47,050 nucleotides of DNA from positions 1-47,050 of the forward strand of contig CAYQDR010000023.1 of assembly GCA_964416315.1 (NCBI GenBank), read 5' to 3'. The stretch is from CAYQDR01 sp964416315. Its GTDB lineage: Bacteria > Methylomirabilota > Methylomirabilia > Rokubacteriales > DASRDR01. Position numbers and translations under genes: made by a program. The notes under the pieces were generated by a model. That model did not search any database. It was given only the letters and a program-made list of their open reading frames with translations, and was not told the origin of the DNA. This document shows positions 7,725-15,662 of the stretch, piece after piece (position 1 is the stretch's first letter; every line of letters begins with the position of its first letter).

Positions 7725-10700
7725 CGGTCGTTTTTCTTCTTCTCGTCGCTGCCCGGCCCCCTCGGCGCCAGCGGAAGCTCCGCCGTGACGCGAGTCCCGG
7801 CGCCCGGGGCCGACTCGACGGCCAGGTGGCCGTCGAGCAACACCGCCCGCTCCTGCATCCCCCCCAGGCCGCCGGTCGTGCCTGCCGCCATCGCCGCCGC
7901 GACGTCGAAGCCGACTCCCTCGTCCGCGATCTCGATCCCGAGCACCTCCGCGTCGGCCCAGAGCCGGACCGTCGCCTCCCGCTTCCCCGAGTGGCGGGCG
8001 ACGTTGGTCAAGGCTTCCTGGACGATTCGGTAGACGGCCGTCTCGACCTCCGGGCGGAAGCGCCCGTTCACGCCGGTGTGCCGGAACGTGACGCGCACGC
8101 CCATCCGGGCCGTGTAGCGCTCGAGGTGCCAGAGGAGCGCGGGGAGGATTCCGAGGTCGTCCAGCATGGCCGGGCGGAGGTCGAGCGAGAGGTCCCGCAC
8201 CCGCGTCATCAGCTCGTCCACCAGGACGCGGGCGTCGTCCAGGACCGGGGCGTCGTCCGGGCGCAGGTCCGCGCCCGCCGCAGGCCGGCCGGCCATCTCG
8301 AGGGTGAGCTTGAGCGCGGTGAGGGCCTGGCCGATCTCGTCGTGCAGCTCGCGGGCGATGTGACCACGCTCGGCCTCCTGCACCTCGACGAGCCGGCGGG
8401 AGAGGGTCTGGAGGCGCTCGCGCCCGGCGAGCACCTGGGCGAGGAGGCGGGACTCCTCCGCGCGCTGCCGCGTCGTCTCCTCCAGGAGCCCGAGCTGCTC
8501 CTCGAACAGCCGCGCGTTCTCCAGCGCGACGGCCGCCTGGTCGGCGCACGCCTGGGCGATCCGGATCTCCTCGGCGTCGAACACGCGGCCGAGGCGGTCC
8601 CCGATGCCGAACGCGCCGATCACGCGGTTCTTGACGACGAGCGGCACCGCCAGCGCCGCGCGGCTCGGGGTCTGCTCGATGCGGGCCCGGGTCTCCGGAG
8701 TGAGTCTGACGCGGGGGTCGGCGAGCACGTCGGCGGTGACCACGGGCCGGCGCTCGCTGACAGCGAGCCCGACGAGCCCGGTCCCCTCCGGGAACACGAG
8801 AGTGCTCCCGCGGCGCACCCCTACCTCGCCCGATGTCGCCACCGCCACGAGGTCGCCCGACTCGGGCTCCAGCCGGACGACGCCGGCGGCGACGGCCCCG
8901 AGCAGCGTCCGGACGCTGCCCACGATCCGCTGCGCGACCTCCTCGAAGTCCAGCGACTGCGATAGCACTCGCCCGACCTCCGCCAGACTCTCCGCCATGC
9001 GCCGCCGCCGCTCGGCCTCCGCGTAGAGCCGGGCGTTGCCGATGGCGATGGCGGCGTGGTCCGCGAGCTTGACCAGGATTGCCTCGTCGGCGTCCGTGAA
9101 CCGGCGTACGACGGCGCGGTTGGCGACGTTGAGGAGCCCTTCGACCCGGTCACCCATGCGGATCGGAACGCTGAGCAGGCTGGCGACACCCTCCTCGCCG
9201 GCCGGCCCGACGTAGTCCTTCGTGATCCGCGGGTCTCCCGCGTAGTTGTCCGTCCGGAACGGGCGCCCCGTGAGGATGACCTGGCCGCCCACCCCCTTGC
9301 CCGGCTCGACGCGGAGCGCACGGTAGGCCGTGGAGCTCACCCCCGCCCAGTACCGGAACACCATCGCGCTCGACGCCGGCTCCCAGAGGGCGATCTCGGC
9401 CACGTCACTCTGGCAGAGCTCCTTCGCGCCCTCCACGACCCGCTGGAGCACGGTGTCGAGGTCCAGGGAGGCGCCGACGCTCCGCGCGAGTTCGGCCAGC
9501 ACCTCGGCCTCGCGACGCCGTCGCTCGGCCGCCTCGTACAGGCGGGCGTTGTCCAACGCGACGGCGGCCCGGTCGGCGAACGCCTCGGCGACCCGCACGT
9601 CCTCCTCGCCGAAGACGCGCCCGGCCCGGTCGCCGACGGCGAGCGCGCCGCTCGCCTTGCCGCCCCCGCGGATCGGCACGGCCAGCGCGGCCCGGAAGGG
9701 ACTGCGCTCGGTACGGGCCCTCGCCTCCGGGGTGAAGACGATGCGGGGATCGGTCAGGATGTCCCGGGTCGTGACGGCGCGACCCTCGCGGATCGCGACG
9801 GCCGAGAGGCCGGTGCCGCGCGGCAGCACCACGTTGCGGCCTGAGACGTCCTCCAGTTCCGGCGCGTTGGCGACGCCGAGGGCCACGAGGTCCCCGGACT
9901 CGGGCTCGAGCCGGTAGAGGGTCGCTGCCAGCGCCCCGAGCAGCCTCCGGATGCCGTCCGCAATCCAGAGCGCGACCTCTTCGGGCTCGAGCGACTGCGA
10001 AATCAGCTGTCCCACCTCGGCGAGACTCTCCGCCGCCCGCCGGCGCCGGTCGGCTTCCGCGAACAGGCGGGCATTGTCCAGGGCGAGCGCGGCCTGGTCG
10101 GCGACGGTCTGGAGGAGGGTGACCTCGCGCTCGGAGAACTCCCGGCCGACCCGGTCGGCGACGGAGAGCACGCCGATGATCGCCTTCTTGACGCGTAACG
10201 GCGCGGCTACGATGGCCCGGTCCCCGGACGCCTCGATCTGACGCCGCAGCGCGTCCGGGAGCGCGATGCCCGCCTCACCGAGCACATCGCGGCTGACGGC
10301 CGCACGCCCCTCGGCCACGACCCGGGCCGAGAGACCAGCCCCGCTCGGCAGGACGCTGTCCGAATCGGAGTGCACGCCACCCGGGTCGGCCCGAGCGACG
10401 GTTCTCAGCGAACCGTCCGGCTGGAGCAGTCGCAGCCGCGCGAAGCTGGCGCCGAGGAGGGGCAGCATCTCCTGGACGACTTGCCCGGCCAGCGCGGTGA
10501 CGTCCAGGGTTTCGGTGAGCGTGCGCGCCAGGCGGGCCACGGCCTCGGCTTCGCGCTGCCCCCGCGCCGTCTCGTCGTAGAGCCGCGCGTTGGCGACCGC
10601 GACCGCCACCTGGTCGGCCAGGAGTTCCATCAGGCCGAGATCGTTCTCGGTCAGCTCCGGTTCCCCGCTCGACTCGACCGCGAGCGTGCCCAGGACGCGG

Positions 10701-12676
10701 CCGCCCCGCGTCCTGAGCGGGGCGATGACCGCCTGCCGGATGTCGGGCTCCGCGGCCAGGAACTCCAGATCGCGGGTCGCATCGCGCATGAGCTCGGCCC
10801 GCCCGCTGCGGGCGACGCGCCCGCTCATTCCCCGGTCGATCGGGATTACCCCGATCGTGGTCGCGTACCCCACGGACGCCTGGAGCCTGAGCGCGTCGCC
10901 TTCCAGCAGGTAGATGCTGACCCGCCGGTACGCGAAGGCCGCGCTGATCTCGTCGACGACGGCCTGGAACACCGCCTCGAGCCGGAGAGTGGAGTTGACC
11001 GCGTGCGCCACGCGCGTCACGGTGGTCACCTCGGCCAGCCGACGTCGCGTCTCCTCGTGGAACCGCGCGCCGGCGATGGTGAGCGCCGCCTGGCGGCCGA
11101 TGCCGTCGGCCAGTCGGAACTCGTCGGGCGTCAGGGCGCGCCGTTCGCGCCACCACACGGCGCCCAGGCCGCCGAGCAGCTCGCCCTCGTGGATGAGCGG
11201 GACGACGAGGAGCGACTGGTGAGGGAAACGCGCGACGGCCTCCCGGTCGATCCGGAGATCCGCCGGGACGTCGCTCGAGAAGACCGGCTGCTGCTGCTCC
11301 CACGCCTCGACCAGGACCGGGTGACCCTTCAGCGGGATCCGGTAGTCCCGGAAGGCCTCGAGGAGCGGCTTCGGAACGTGATACCCGGCCAGTGCGCGGA
11401 GGCTCGATCCGTCCGGCGTGGGCACGTAGGCGCCGACCATGTCGGCCTTGAGGTGGCGGCCGAGCTCCCGGGCGACGCGCCGCATGGTTTCCGTCAGGTC
11501 CAGGGACGAGCCGACCGACCGGGCCACGGTCAGGAGGGTCTCGGCCTCCTGGTGCCGCCGCTCGAGCTCCTCCGCCATGCGCGTCCGCGCGGCGGTGTCC
11601 TGCTGGAGCGCGTCCGCCATGTCGTCGAAGGCGCGGGCCAGGTCGTCGATCTCCGTCGCGCCCGGCATCGCGCCGCTTCGGGCCGCGAGGTCGCCGGCGC
11701 CGAGCCGCCGGGTCGCCGCCAGCACCCGGGCGACGGGGCGCAGGACGAGCGCCCCGCTGGCGACCCAGGCCGTCAGCACGACCAGCGCCGTCACCAGCCC
11801 GAGGCCGACCAGGTTCCGGACGAGCGCGCGATCGGCGGCGGCCAACGCCGTGTCGGCCGGCACGCCCGTGATGACGGAGAAACCGGCGAGCTCTGGCTCC
11901 GTGCTGAGCGGGGCGACGGCGAACAGTCGTTGCCGGCCGTCGAAGCCGACCGCCTGGAACGCGGCTTCACCTCCCAGCGGCAGGCGGTCTCGGAAGGCGG
12001 GCAGGTCGGAGAGTGGTCGGCCGAGCCAGGCGTCGGCGTCGGGGTGGCGACCGATGATCGTGCCGTGGCGGTCGGTCACCGTCACCGCCGTCCCGGGGGG
12101 GAACGGCAGCTCGCTCGCGAGCCGGTTGAGCCAGCGGAGCTCGAGGGAGGCGGCGACGATCGCATCGAGCCGCCCGGAGTCGCCGAAGACGGGGTGGGCG
12201 AGGACGAGGGCCCGCTGGCCGGTGGTCCGGTTGACCTGGTAGTCGCCGACGGCGAACCGGCGCGTTTCCACGGCGCGCCGGAAGTAGGGCCGCTCCGCGA
12301 CGCTGTGGGGAGCGGCGTTCGCGAGGGTGGCGCAGAAGACGGTCCCTTGCGGGACGGAGGCGGCGAAGAGGGTCGCGTAGTGGGAGCGCTGATCCAGGGC
12401 GCGGCGCAGGAGGGTGCGGCAGGTCTCGGGGTCGTCTTCCCGGATGGTGCGGAGCTGCGCGAGGGTCCCGAGGAGCTCGCGCGCGTTCTCGAGGAGCTTC
12501 GCCTGCTGGTAGGCGGCGAGCCGCGCGAGCCGCAGCGCGTCCCCCCTAGCGTGGTCGGCTGCCTGGCGCCGCTGCTCGGCGGCGCTGAGGAGGATCATGC
12601 CGAGGGCCGGAACGAGCGCGAGTAGCACGAGAGCCAGGAGGCGGGCGCGGAGGCTGGAGGGGAAGCGGCGCGTCAT
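7721..12676 (-). CDS. Six-GAF sensor histidine kinase (NarX-type transmitter)
   Basis: A very large, 1651-residue membrane kinase. In order: a membrane helix near 12-30; a periplasmic Cache-type sensor to about 280 (with AERPYFRRAVETRRFAVGDY); a second membrane helix near 285-310; HAMP to about 360; six tandem GAF domains beginning near 380, 549, 710, 885, 1059 and 1230, each ending in a variant of ALDNARLYEEAERRRREAE; a HisKA_3 dimerisation helix with the phosphorylated His1445 in ARELHDEIGQAL; and an ATPase domain with the N-box asparagine near 1558 and DEGVGF near 1585. It is cotranscribed with the NarL-type regulator. GAF domains 4 and 6 share their openings (AEVG..SQSL), suggesting internal duplication. 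Signals could be small molecules, redox or cyclic nucleotides; none is identifiable. Confidence 0.93.
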   Translation of the reverse strand: MTRRFPSSLRARLLALVLLALVPALGMILLSAAEQRRQAADHARGDALRLARLAAYQQAKLLENARELLGTLAQLRTIREDDPETCRTLLRRALDQRSHYATLFAASVPQGTVFCATLANAAPHSVAERPYFRRAVETRRFAVGDYQVNRTTGQRALVLAHPVFGDSGRLDAIVAASLELRWLNRLASELPFPPGTAVTVTDRHGTIIGRHPDADAWLGRPLSDLPAFRDRLPLGGEAAFQAVGFDGRQRLFAVAPLSTEPELAGFSVITGVPADTALAAADRALVRNLVGLGLVTALVVLTAWVASGALVLRPVARVLAATRRLGAGDLAARSGAMPGATEIDDLARAFDDMADALQQDTAARTRMAEELERRHQEAETLLTVARSVGSSLDLTETMRRVARELGRHLKADMVGAYVPTPDGSSLRALAGYHVPKPLLEAFRDYRIPLKGHPVLVEAWEQQQPVFSSDVPADLRIDREAVARFPHQSLLVVPLIHEGELLGGLGAVWWRERRALTPDEFRLADGIGRQAALTIAGARFHEETRRRLAEVTTVTRVAHAVNSTLRLEAVFQAVVDEISAAFAYRRVSIYLLEGDALRLQASVGYATTIGVIPIDRGMSGRVARSGRAELMRDATRDLEFLAAEPDIRQAVIAPLRTRGGRVLGTLAVESSGEPELTENDLGLMELLADQVAVAVANARLYDETARGQREAEAVARLARTLTETLDVTALAGQVVQEMLPLLGASFARLRLLQPDGSLRTVARADPGGVHSDSDSVLPSGAGLSARVVAEGRAAVSRDVLGEAGIALPDALRRQIEASGDRAIVAAPLRVKKAIIGVLSVADRVGREFSEREVTLLQTVADQAALALDNARLFAEADRRRRAAESLAEVGQLISQSLEPEEVALWIADGIRRLLGALAATLYRLEPESGDLVALGVANAPELEDVSGRNVVLPRGTGLSAVAIREGRAVTTRDILTDPRIVFTPEARARTERSPFRAALAVPIRGGGKASGALAVGDRAGRVFGEEDVRVAEAFADRAAVALDNARLYEAAERRRREAEVLAELARSVGASLDLDTVLQRVVEGAKELCQSDVAEIALWEPASSAMVFRYWAGVSSTAYRALRVEPGKGVGGQVILTGRPFRTDNYAGDPRITKDYVGPAGEEGVASLLSVPIRMGDRVEGLLNVANRAVVRRFTDADEAILVKLADHAAIAIGNARLYAEAERRRRMAESLAEVGRVLSQSLDFEEVAQRIVGSVRTLLGAVAAGVVRLEPESGDLVAVATSGEVGVRRGSTLVFPEGTGLVGLAVSERRPVVTADVLADPRVRLTPETRARIEQTPSRAALAVPLVVKNRVIGAFGIGDRLGRVFDAEEIRIAQACADQAAVALENARLFEEQLGLLEETTRQRAEESRLLAQVLAGRERLQTLSRRLVEVQEAERGHIARELHDEIGQALTALKLTLEMAGRPAAGADLRPDDAPVLDDARVLVDELMTRVRDLSLDLRPAMLDDLGILPALLWHLERYTARMGVRVTFRHTGVNGRFRPEVETAVYRIVQEALTNVARHSGKREATVRLWADAEVLGIEIADEGVGFDVAAAMAAGTTGGLGGMQERAVLLDGHLAVESAPGAGTRVTAELPLAPRGPGSDEKKKNDR

Positions 12677-12689
12677 GCTCGCGGGCGAG

Positions 12690-12713
12690 GGCCGCGCGGA
12701 TCACCGCGCGGCC
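12690..12713. promoter_or_regulatory. Perfect inverted repeat before the histidine kinase start
   Basis: Two ten-base arms (GGCCGCGCGG and its complement) around ATCA lie 13 bases upstream of the kinase ATG on the minus strand. In RNA this would be a very stable hairpin next to the ribosome-binding region; in DNA it could be an operator. Confidence 0.4.
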
Positions 12714-12885
12714 GCGGGTCCCCCTCCGCTCGCTGCCGGGATGCGCCGGCGTCGCAAGTTCCCGCCGTCAGCCCGGGTGTCGCCATGTGAGTGCCACCAG
12801 TGTAGCCGAGCCGAGGATCGCGCCGCAAGGGGCGGGCGCCGTCGCGAGCCTCCCCGCCGGAACGGCCTGGGGTCGGCGCGCGGCC

Positions 12886-12920
12886 TTGACCCCGAGGCGC
12901 CGGTGCCTCCATAATGGAGG
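12886..12920 (+). promoter_or_regulatory. Promoter and palindromic operator of the vapBC-like operon
   Basis: TTGACC (12886-12891), an 18-base spacer and CATAAT (12910-12915) form a sigma-70-type promoter. The palindrome CCTCCAT-A-ATGGAGG (12906-12920) overlaps the -10 box. Autorepression by antitoxin binding to such a palindrome is usual for this class of operon. The right arm also lies just before the antitoxin gene's ribosome-binding site. Confidence 0.65.
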
Positions 12921-12936
12921 AAAAAGGGAGGACGTG

Positions 12937-13167
12937 GTGGCGACGCTCAACATCAAGAACGTCCCGGATTCCCTGTACAAGAAGCTGCAGGCCCGGGCGA
13001 GGCGCCAGCACCGGTCGGTCGCCCAGGAGGTGATTCACCTGCTGAGCGAGGCCACGGAGCGGCCCGTCCCGCTCTCGATCATGGAACTGCGCGGGCTCGG
13101 CAAGGAGTACTGGCGCGGCGTGGACCCGGCCGCCCACGTCGCCCGGGAGCGTCGGTCGTGGAGTTGA
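12937..13167 (+). CDS. FitA/VapB-like ribbon-helix-helix antitoxin
   Basis: A 76-residue protein opening ATLNIKNVPDSLYKKLQARA, the ribbon-helix-helix DNA-binding motif of FitA- and VapB-type antitoxins (beta strand, then two helices with RSVAQEVIHLL). The C-terminal tail, with ELRGLGKEYWRGVD, would wrap the toxin. I chose the GTG at 12937 because GGGAGG lies five bases upstream and the conserved motif starts at once; the GTG at 12934 is too close. It overlaps the toxin gene by ten bases. It should repress its own operon through the palindrome over the promoter. Confidence 0.85.
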   Translation: MATLNIKNVPDSLYKKLQARARRQHRSVAQEVIHLLSEATERPVPLSIMELRGLGKEYWRGVDPAAHVARERRSWS

Positions 13168-13607
13168 TCCGGGACCTTGGTCCCGGCCCGGTCGCGCTCG
13201 ACACCGTTGTCTTCATCTACTTCATCGAGGAAGACCCCCGCTTTCTGCCGGTCGTCGAGCCGATCTTCTCGGGGGTGGACCGGGGGCGGTGGGAGGCCGT
13301 GACCTCGGCCCTGACGCTGCTCGAGACCCTGGTCGTCCCGTACCGCGCGGGCAACGCGGCGCTCGCGGACCGCTACGAAGCGCTGCTGACGCGCGGGCGC
13401 GGCGTCCGTCTGCTCGATCTCGACCGCTCGCTGCTCCGGCTGGCGGCGCACCTTCGGGCCGCGCTGCCGGTCAAGCCCCCCGATGCCCTTCAACTGGCTG
13501 CGGCCCTGACGGCGCGGTGCACGGCCTACGTGACGAACGACCGCGCGCTCCCTCGCGTGCCCGGGTTAGAGATCCTCCAGCTCCGCGATTACGCCAGACC
13601 TGCGTGA
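13158..13607 (+). CDS. PIN-domain ribonuclease toxin, VapC-like
   Basis: A 149-residue PIN protein. The acidic metal-binding residues expected for the fold are visible: Asp15 in VALDTVVFIYFIE, Glu56 in LTLLETLV, Asp109 in KPPDALQLAAA and Asp128 in YVTNDRAL. Such toxins cleave RNA, often tRNA, when their antitoxin is lost. The GTG start at 13158 overlaps the antitoxin gene by ten bases, typical of a translationally coupled antitoxin-toxin pair. All catalytic positions are retained, so the toxin should be active. Just beyond the stop codon lies a fragment of a transporter gene, suggesting the module was inserted next to it. Confidence 0.88.
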   Translation: MELIRDLGPGPVALDTVVFIYFIEEDPRFLPVVEPIFSGVDRGRWEAVTSALTLLETLVVPYRAGNAALADRYEALLTRGRGVRLLDLDRSLLRLAAHLRAALPVKPPDALQLAAALTARCTAYVTNDRALPRVPGLEILQLRDYARPA

Positions 13608-13617
13608 CGCTTTCCGC

Positions 13618-13666
13618 GTCTGGCCGCTCGTCATTGCCGTCCAGCTCGGGGCCCTCCTCGCCGCGC
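13618..13666 (+). pseudogene. Fragment duplicated from the 5' end of the MFS gene
   Basis: These 49 bases match 14183-14231 at 43 positions without gaps. The reading phase is kept: VWPLVIAVQLGALLAA here against VWPVVVAVQLGVLLAA in the transporter. The similarity ends abruptly where the first membrane helix of the transporter continues. It is a relic of a duplicated 5' end, left when the toxin-antitoxin and coiled-coil genes came to lie upstream of the transporter, or of an older tandem transporter copy. Confidence 0.65.
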
Positions 13667-13746
13667 CCGCACACTCGGCGCCTTGACGTGGTGCCGACAA
13701 CGGGCAACACTGTGGCCACTCCGGAGCGGACTGCGGAGGGCGGGGT

Positions 13747-14100
13747 GTGACTGACAGCGAATACCAGCAACTCGTCGAATACCTGGGCCAGCAGTTCCAG
13801 GCGATCGACGACCGGTTCCAGGCGATCGACGATCGGTTCGAAGCCATCGACCGCCGGTTCGACGCGGTCGATGAGCGGTTCCGCGAGATGCTCGGTCACT
13901 TCGACGAGCTGTACCGGCGCCTCGAACGGCTGGAGCAGGAGTACCAGGCGATTCTTCAAGCGCTCCGCCGCATCGAGGGGTTGTTGACGGATGAGCGGGT
14001 CCGGCGCGAGGTGATCGAGCGGAGCATCGAGGAGCTGAAGCGCCACGTCGCCGCCCTCCAGGCGCGCATCGACAAGCTCGAGCAGCGGATCCGGCGTTAG
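13747..14100 (+). CDS. Small coiled-coil protein with heptad repeats
   Basis: A 117-residue, highly charged helical protein. Four consecutive heptads of the form RFQAIDD (about residues 16-43) are followed by further coiled-coil segments (ELYRRLERLEQEYQAILQAL and ERSIEELKRHVAALQARI). There is no signal peptide, membrane helix or recognisable catalytic motif. It most likely forms a parallel oligomer and serves as an adaptor or structural element. The GTG at 13747 is the first start in frame. Proteins with such RF-x-A-ID repeats are common near toxin-antitoxin genes in accessory regions, but I cannot assign a role. Confidence 0.65.
   Translation: MTDSEYQQLVEYLGQQFQAIDDRFQAIDDRFEAIDRRFDAVDERFREMLGHFDELYRRLERLEQEYQAILQALRRIEGLLTDERVRREVIERSIEELKRHVAALQARIDKLEQRIRR
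13792..13875 (+). repeat. 21-bp tandem repeat, four units, coding for heptads
   Basis: Four in-frame units start at 13792, 13813, 13834 and 13855. Units 1 and 2 are nearly identical; units 3 and 4 have diverged. Each encodes one seven-residue coiled-coil turn, so unit number may vary between strains. Confidence 0.8.
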
Positions 14101-14145
14101 TAGCCCTGATCGGACCCACGGGTCACGGCGCCGATCCGCTCCCGC

Positions 14146-14151
14146 TATACT
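14146..14151 (+). promoter_or_regulatory. -10 box close to the MFS start codon
   Basis: TATACT ends ten bases before the GTG start. Transcription would begin only three or four bases ahead of the start codon, and there is no Shine-Dalgarno, so the message is probably near-leaderless. No good -35 box is visible. Confidence 0.4.
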
Positions 14152-14161
14152 GAGCGCTGCG

Positions 14162-15652
14162 GTGGATGCCCCCCTGCGTGAGGTCTGGCCCGTCGTCGTC
14201 GCCGTCCAGCTCGGCGTCCTCCTCGCCGCGCTCGATGCGACCATCGTCGGCACGGCGATGCCGACCGTCGTCGGGGCGCTCGGCGGCGTGGCGCTTTACC
14301 CCTGGGTCTTCTCGGCCTACATGCTCGCCTCGACCGTCGTGATGCCGGTCTTCGGCGCGGTCTCCGACCGCCTCGGGCGCAAGCGGCCGTTCCTGGCGGC
14401 GGTGGGGATCTTCAGCGCGGGATCGCTCCTCGCGGGGGCGGCGCCCTCGATGCTCATCCTGATCGGCGGCCGGGCGCTCCAGGGGATTGGGGCCGGCGGC
14501 CTCATCGCGCTCGCCCTCATCATCTTCGGGGACCTCTTCCCGGGCCCGGCGCGCGGGCGGATGCAGGGCTTCCTCTCGGCCGTCTGGGGTTTCGCGTCCA
14601 TCGTGGGGCCGCTTCTCGGCGGCGTGATCGTGGACCGCTGGAGCTGGCGGTGGGTGTTCCTCATGAATCTCCCGCTCGGCGCGGTCGTCGTCCTCCTGAT
14701 CCTCGCCGGGCTCCGCGAGACGGCGCCCGCGCTCGGCCGGGCCGGCCGGCGTTTGCCCGCGGCGGAGGCGGCCGTCTTTCTCGTCGGCACGACCGCGCTC
14801 CTCTTCACCTTCCTCCAGCCGGACCAGGCGACCGCGGCGCCGCGGCCGGACCTCCTCACGCCGGGGCGCATCACCGCGGCCTTGGTCGCCGTGGCCGCGC
14901 TCGCCGTCTTCGTCCACCTGGGCCGGCGGTCAGCGGACCCGCTCCTGCCGCTCGGGCTGTTCGGGGAGCCGGCCTTCGCGGTTCCGTGCGCCGCGGGGTT
15001 CTTCGCCGGGGCCGCGATGTTCGGGGCGCTCATCCACGTCCCGCTCCTCCTCCAGTGGGGGCAGGGGACGAGCGCGACGACGGCCGGCCTCTCGCTGATG
15101 GCGATGAGCACGGGCTGGTCCGTCGGGGGCCTCGCCGCGGGCCAGCTCGTCAACCGCCTGGGCTTCTGGCGGCTCACCGTCCTCGGCATGACGGTGATGA
15201 GCGCGGGCTACCTCGCGCTGGCCACCCACCCCGACGCGACCTGGACCGCGCTGATGGCGATCGGAGGCGTGACCGGACTCGGGATGGGGCTGACCGCGAT
15301 CACGCTGATCGTGGCGGTGCAGACGCTGATCCGCCGTGAGCAGCGCGGGGTCGCCACGTCCGCGGTCCTGTTCTTCCGGAACGTCGGCGCCACCCTCGGC
15401 GTCGCGGTGATGGGGGCCGTCCTGACCGCGCGCCTGGGCGTCCGGGTCGCAGGGCTCGGCGAGGGACTGCGCACGCTGCCGGCACCGCTCGCCGCCGCGC
15501 TGGTCTCCGAGATGGGCGTCGTCTTCTGGCTCGGCGCGGGTGCCACGCTCCTCGGCCTCGGGGCGACCCTCTTCCTCCCGGGCGGCTCCCCGGCCACCGC
15601 CGCGGCCGCGCTCGCGTCCTCCGCTCCCCCGTCGGGGGAGCGGGTGGGATGA
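14162..15652 (+). CDS. DHA2-family MFS drug/H+ antiporter, EmrB/QacA-like
   Basis: A 496-residue integral membrane protein with about 14 hydrophobic helices, the number typical of the DHA2 family. MFS motif A appears as GAVSDRLGRKRPFL after helix 2 and the antiporter motif C as GFASIVGPLLGGVIVD, followed by WSWRWVFLMNLPLG. It should export hydrophobic compounds in exchange for protons. The opening VWPVVVAVQLGVLLAALDATI is a standard first helix. The final residues SAPPSGERVG and the stop codon are encoded by a palindromic repeat that also supplies the ribosome-binding site of the next gene. The GTG at 14162 is the only reasonable start. The substrate is unknown. Confidence 0.92.
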   Translation: MDAPLREVWPVVVAVQLGVLLAALDATIVGTAMPTVVGALGGVALYPWVFSAYMLASTVVMPVFGAVSDRLGRKRPFLAAVGIFSAGSLLAGAAPSMLILIGGRALQGIGAGGLIALALIIFGDLFPGPARGRMQGFLSAVWGFASIVGPLLGGVIVDRWSWRWVFLMNLPLGAVVVLLILAGLRETAPALGRAGRRLPAAEAAVFLVGTTALLFTFLQPDQATAAPRPDLLTPGRITAALVAVAALAVFVHLGRRSADPLLPLGLFGEPAFAVPCAAGFFAGAAMFGALIHVPLLLQWGQGTSATTAGLSLMAMSTGWSVGGLAAGQLVNRLGFWRLTVLGMTVMSAGYLALATHPDATWTALMAIGGVTGLGMGLTAITLIVAVQTLIRREQRGVATSAVLFFRNVGATLGVAVMGAVLTARLGVRVAGLGEGLRTLPAPLAAALVSEMGVVFWLGAGATLLGLGATLFLPGGSPATAAAALASSAPPSGERVG

Positions 15653-15659
15653 GGGGGGC
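15621..15659. repeat. Junction palindrome, family A, copy 1
   Basis: CCGCTCCCCC-gtc-GGGGGAGCGG is a perfect ten-base stem, followed by GTGGGATGAGGGGGG. It encodes the last residues and TGA of the MFS protein and gives the GAGGGGGG before the next ATG (15663). Confidence 0.75.
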
Positions 15660-15662
15660 TCA

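Noticed and set aside
7725..8549. N-terminal extension of the NarL regulator ORF
   Set aside because: The frame is antiphase to the histidine kinase coding sequence; the receiver domain starts at ATG 7724.
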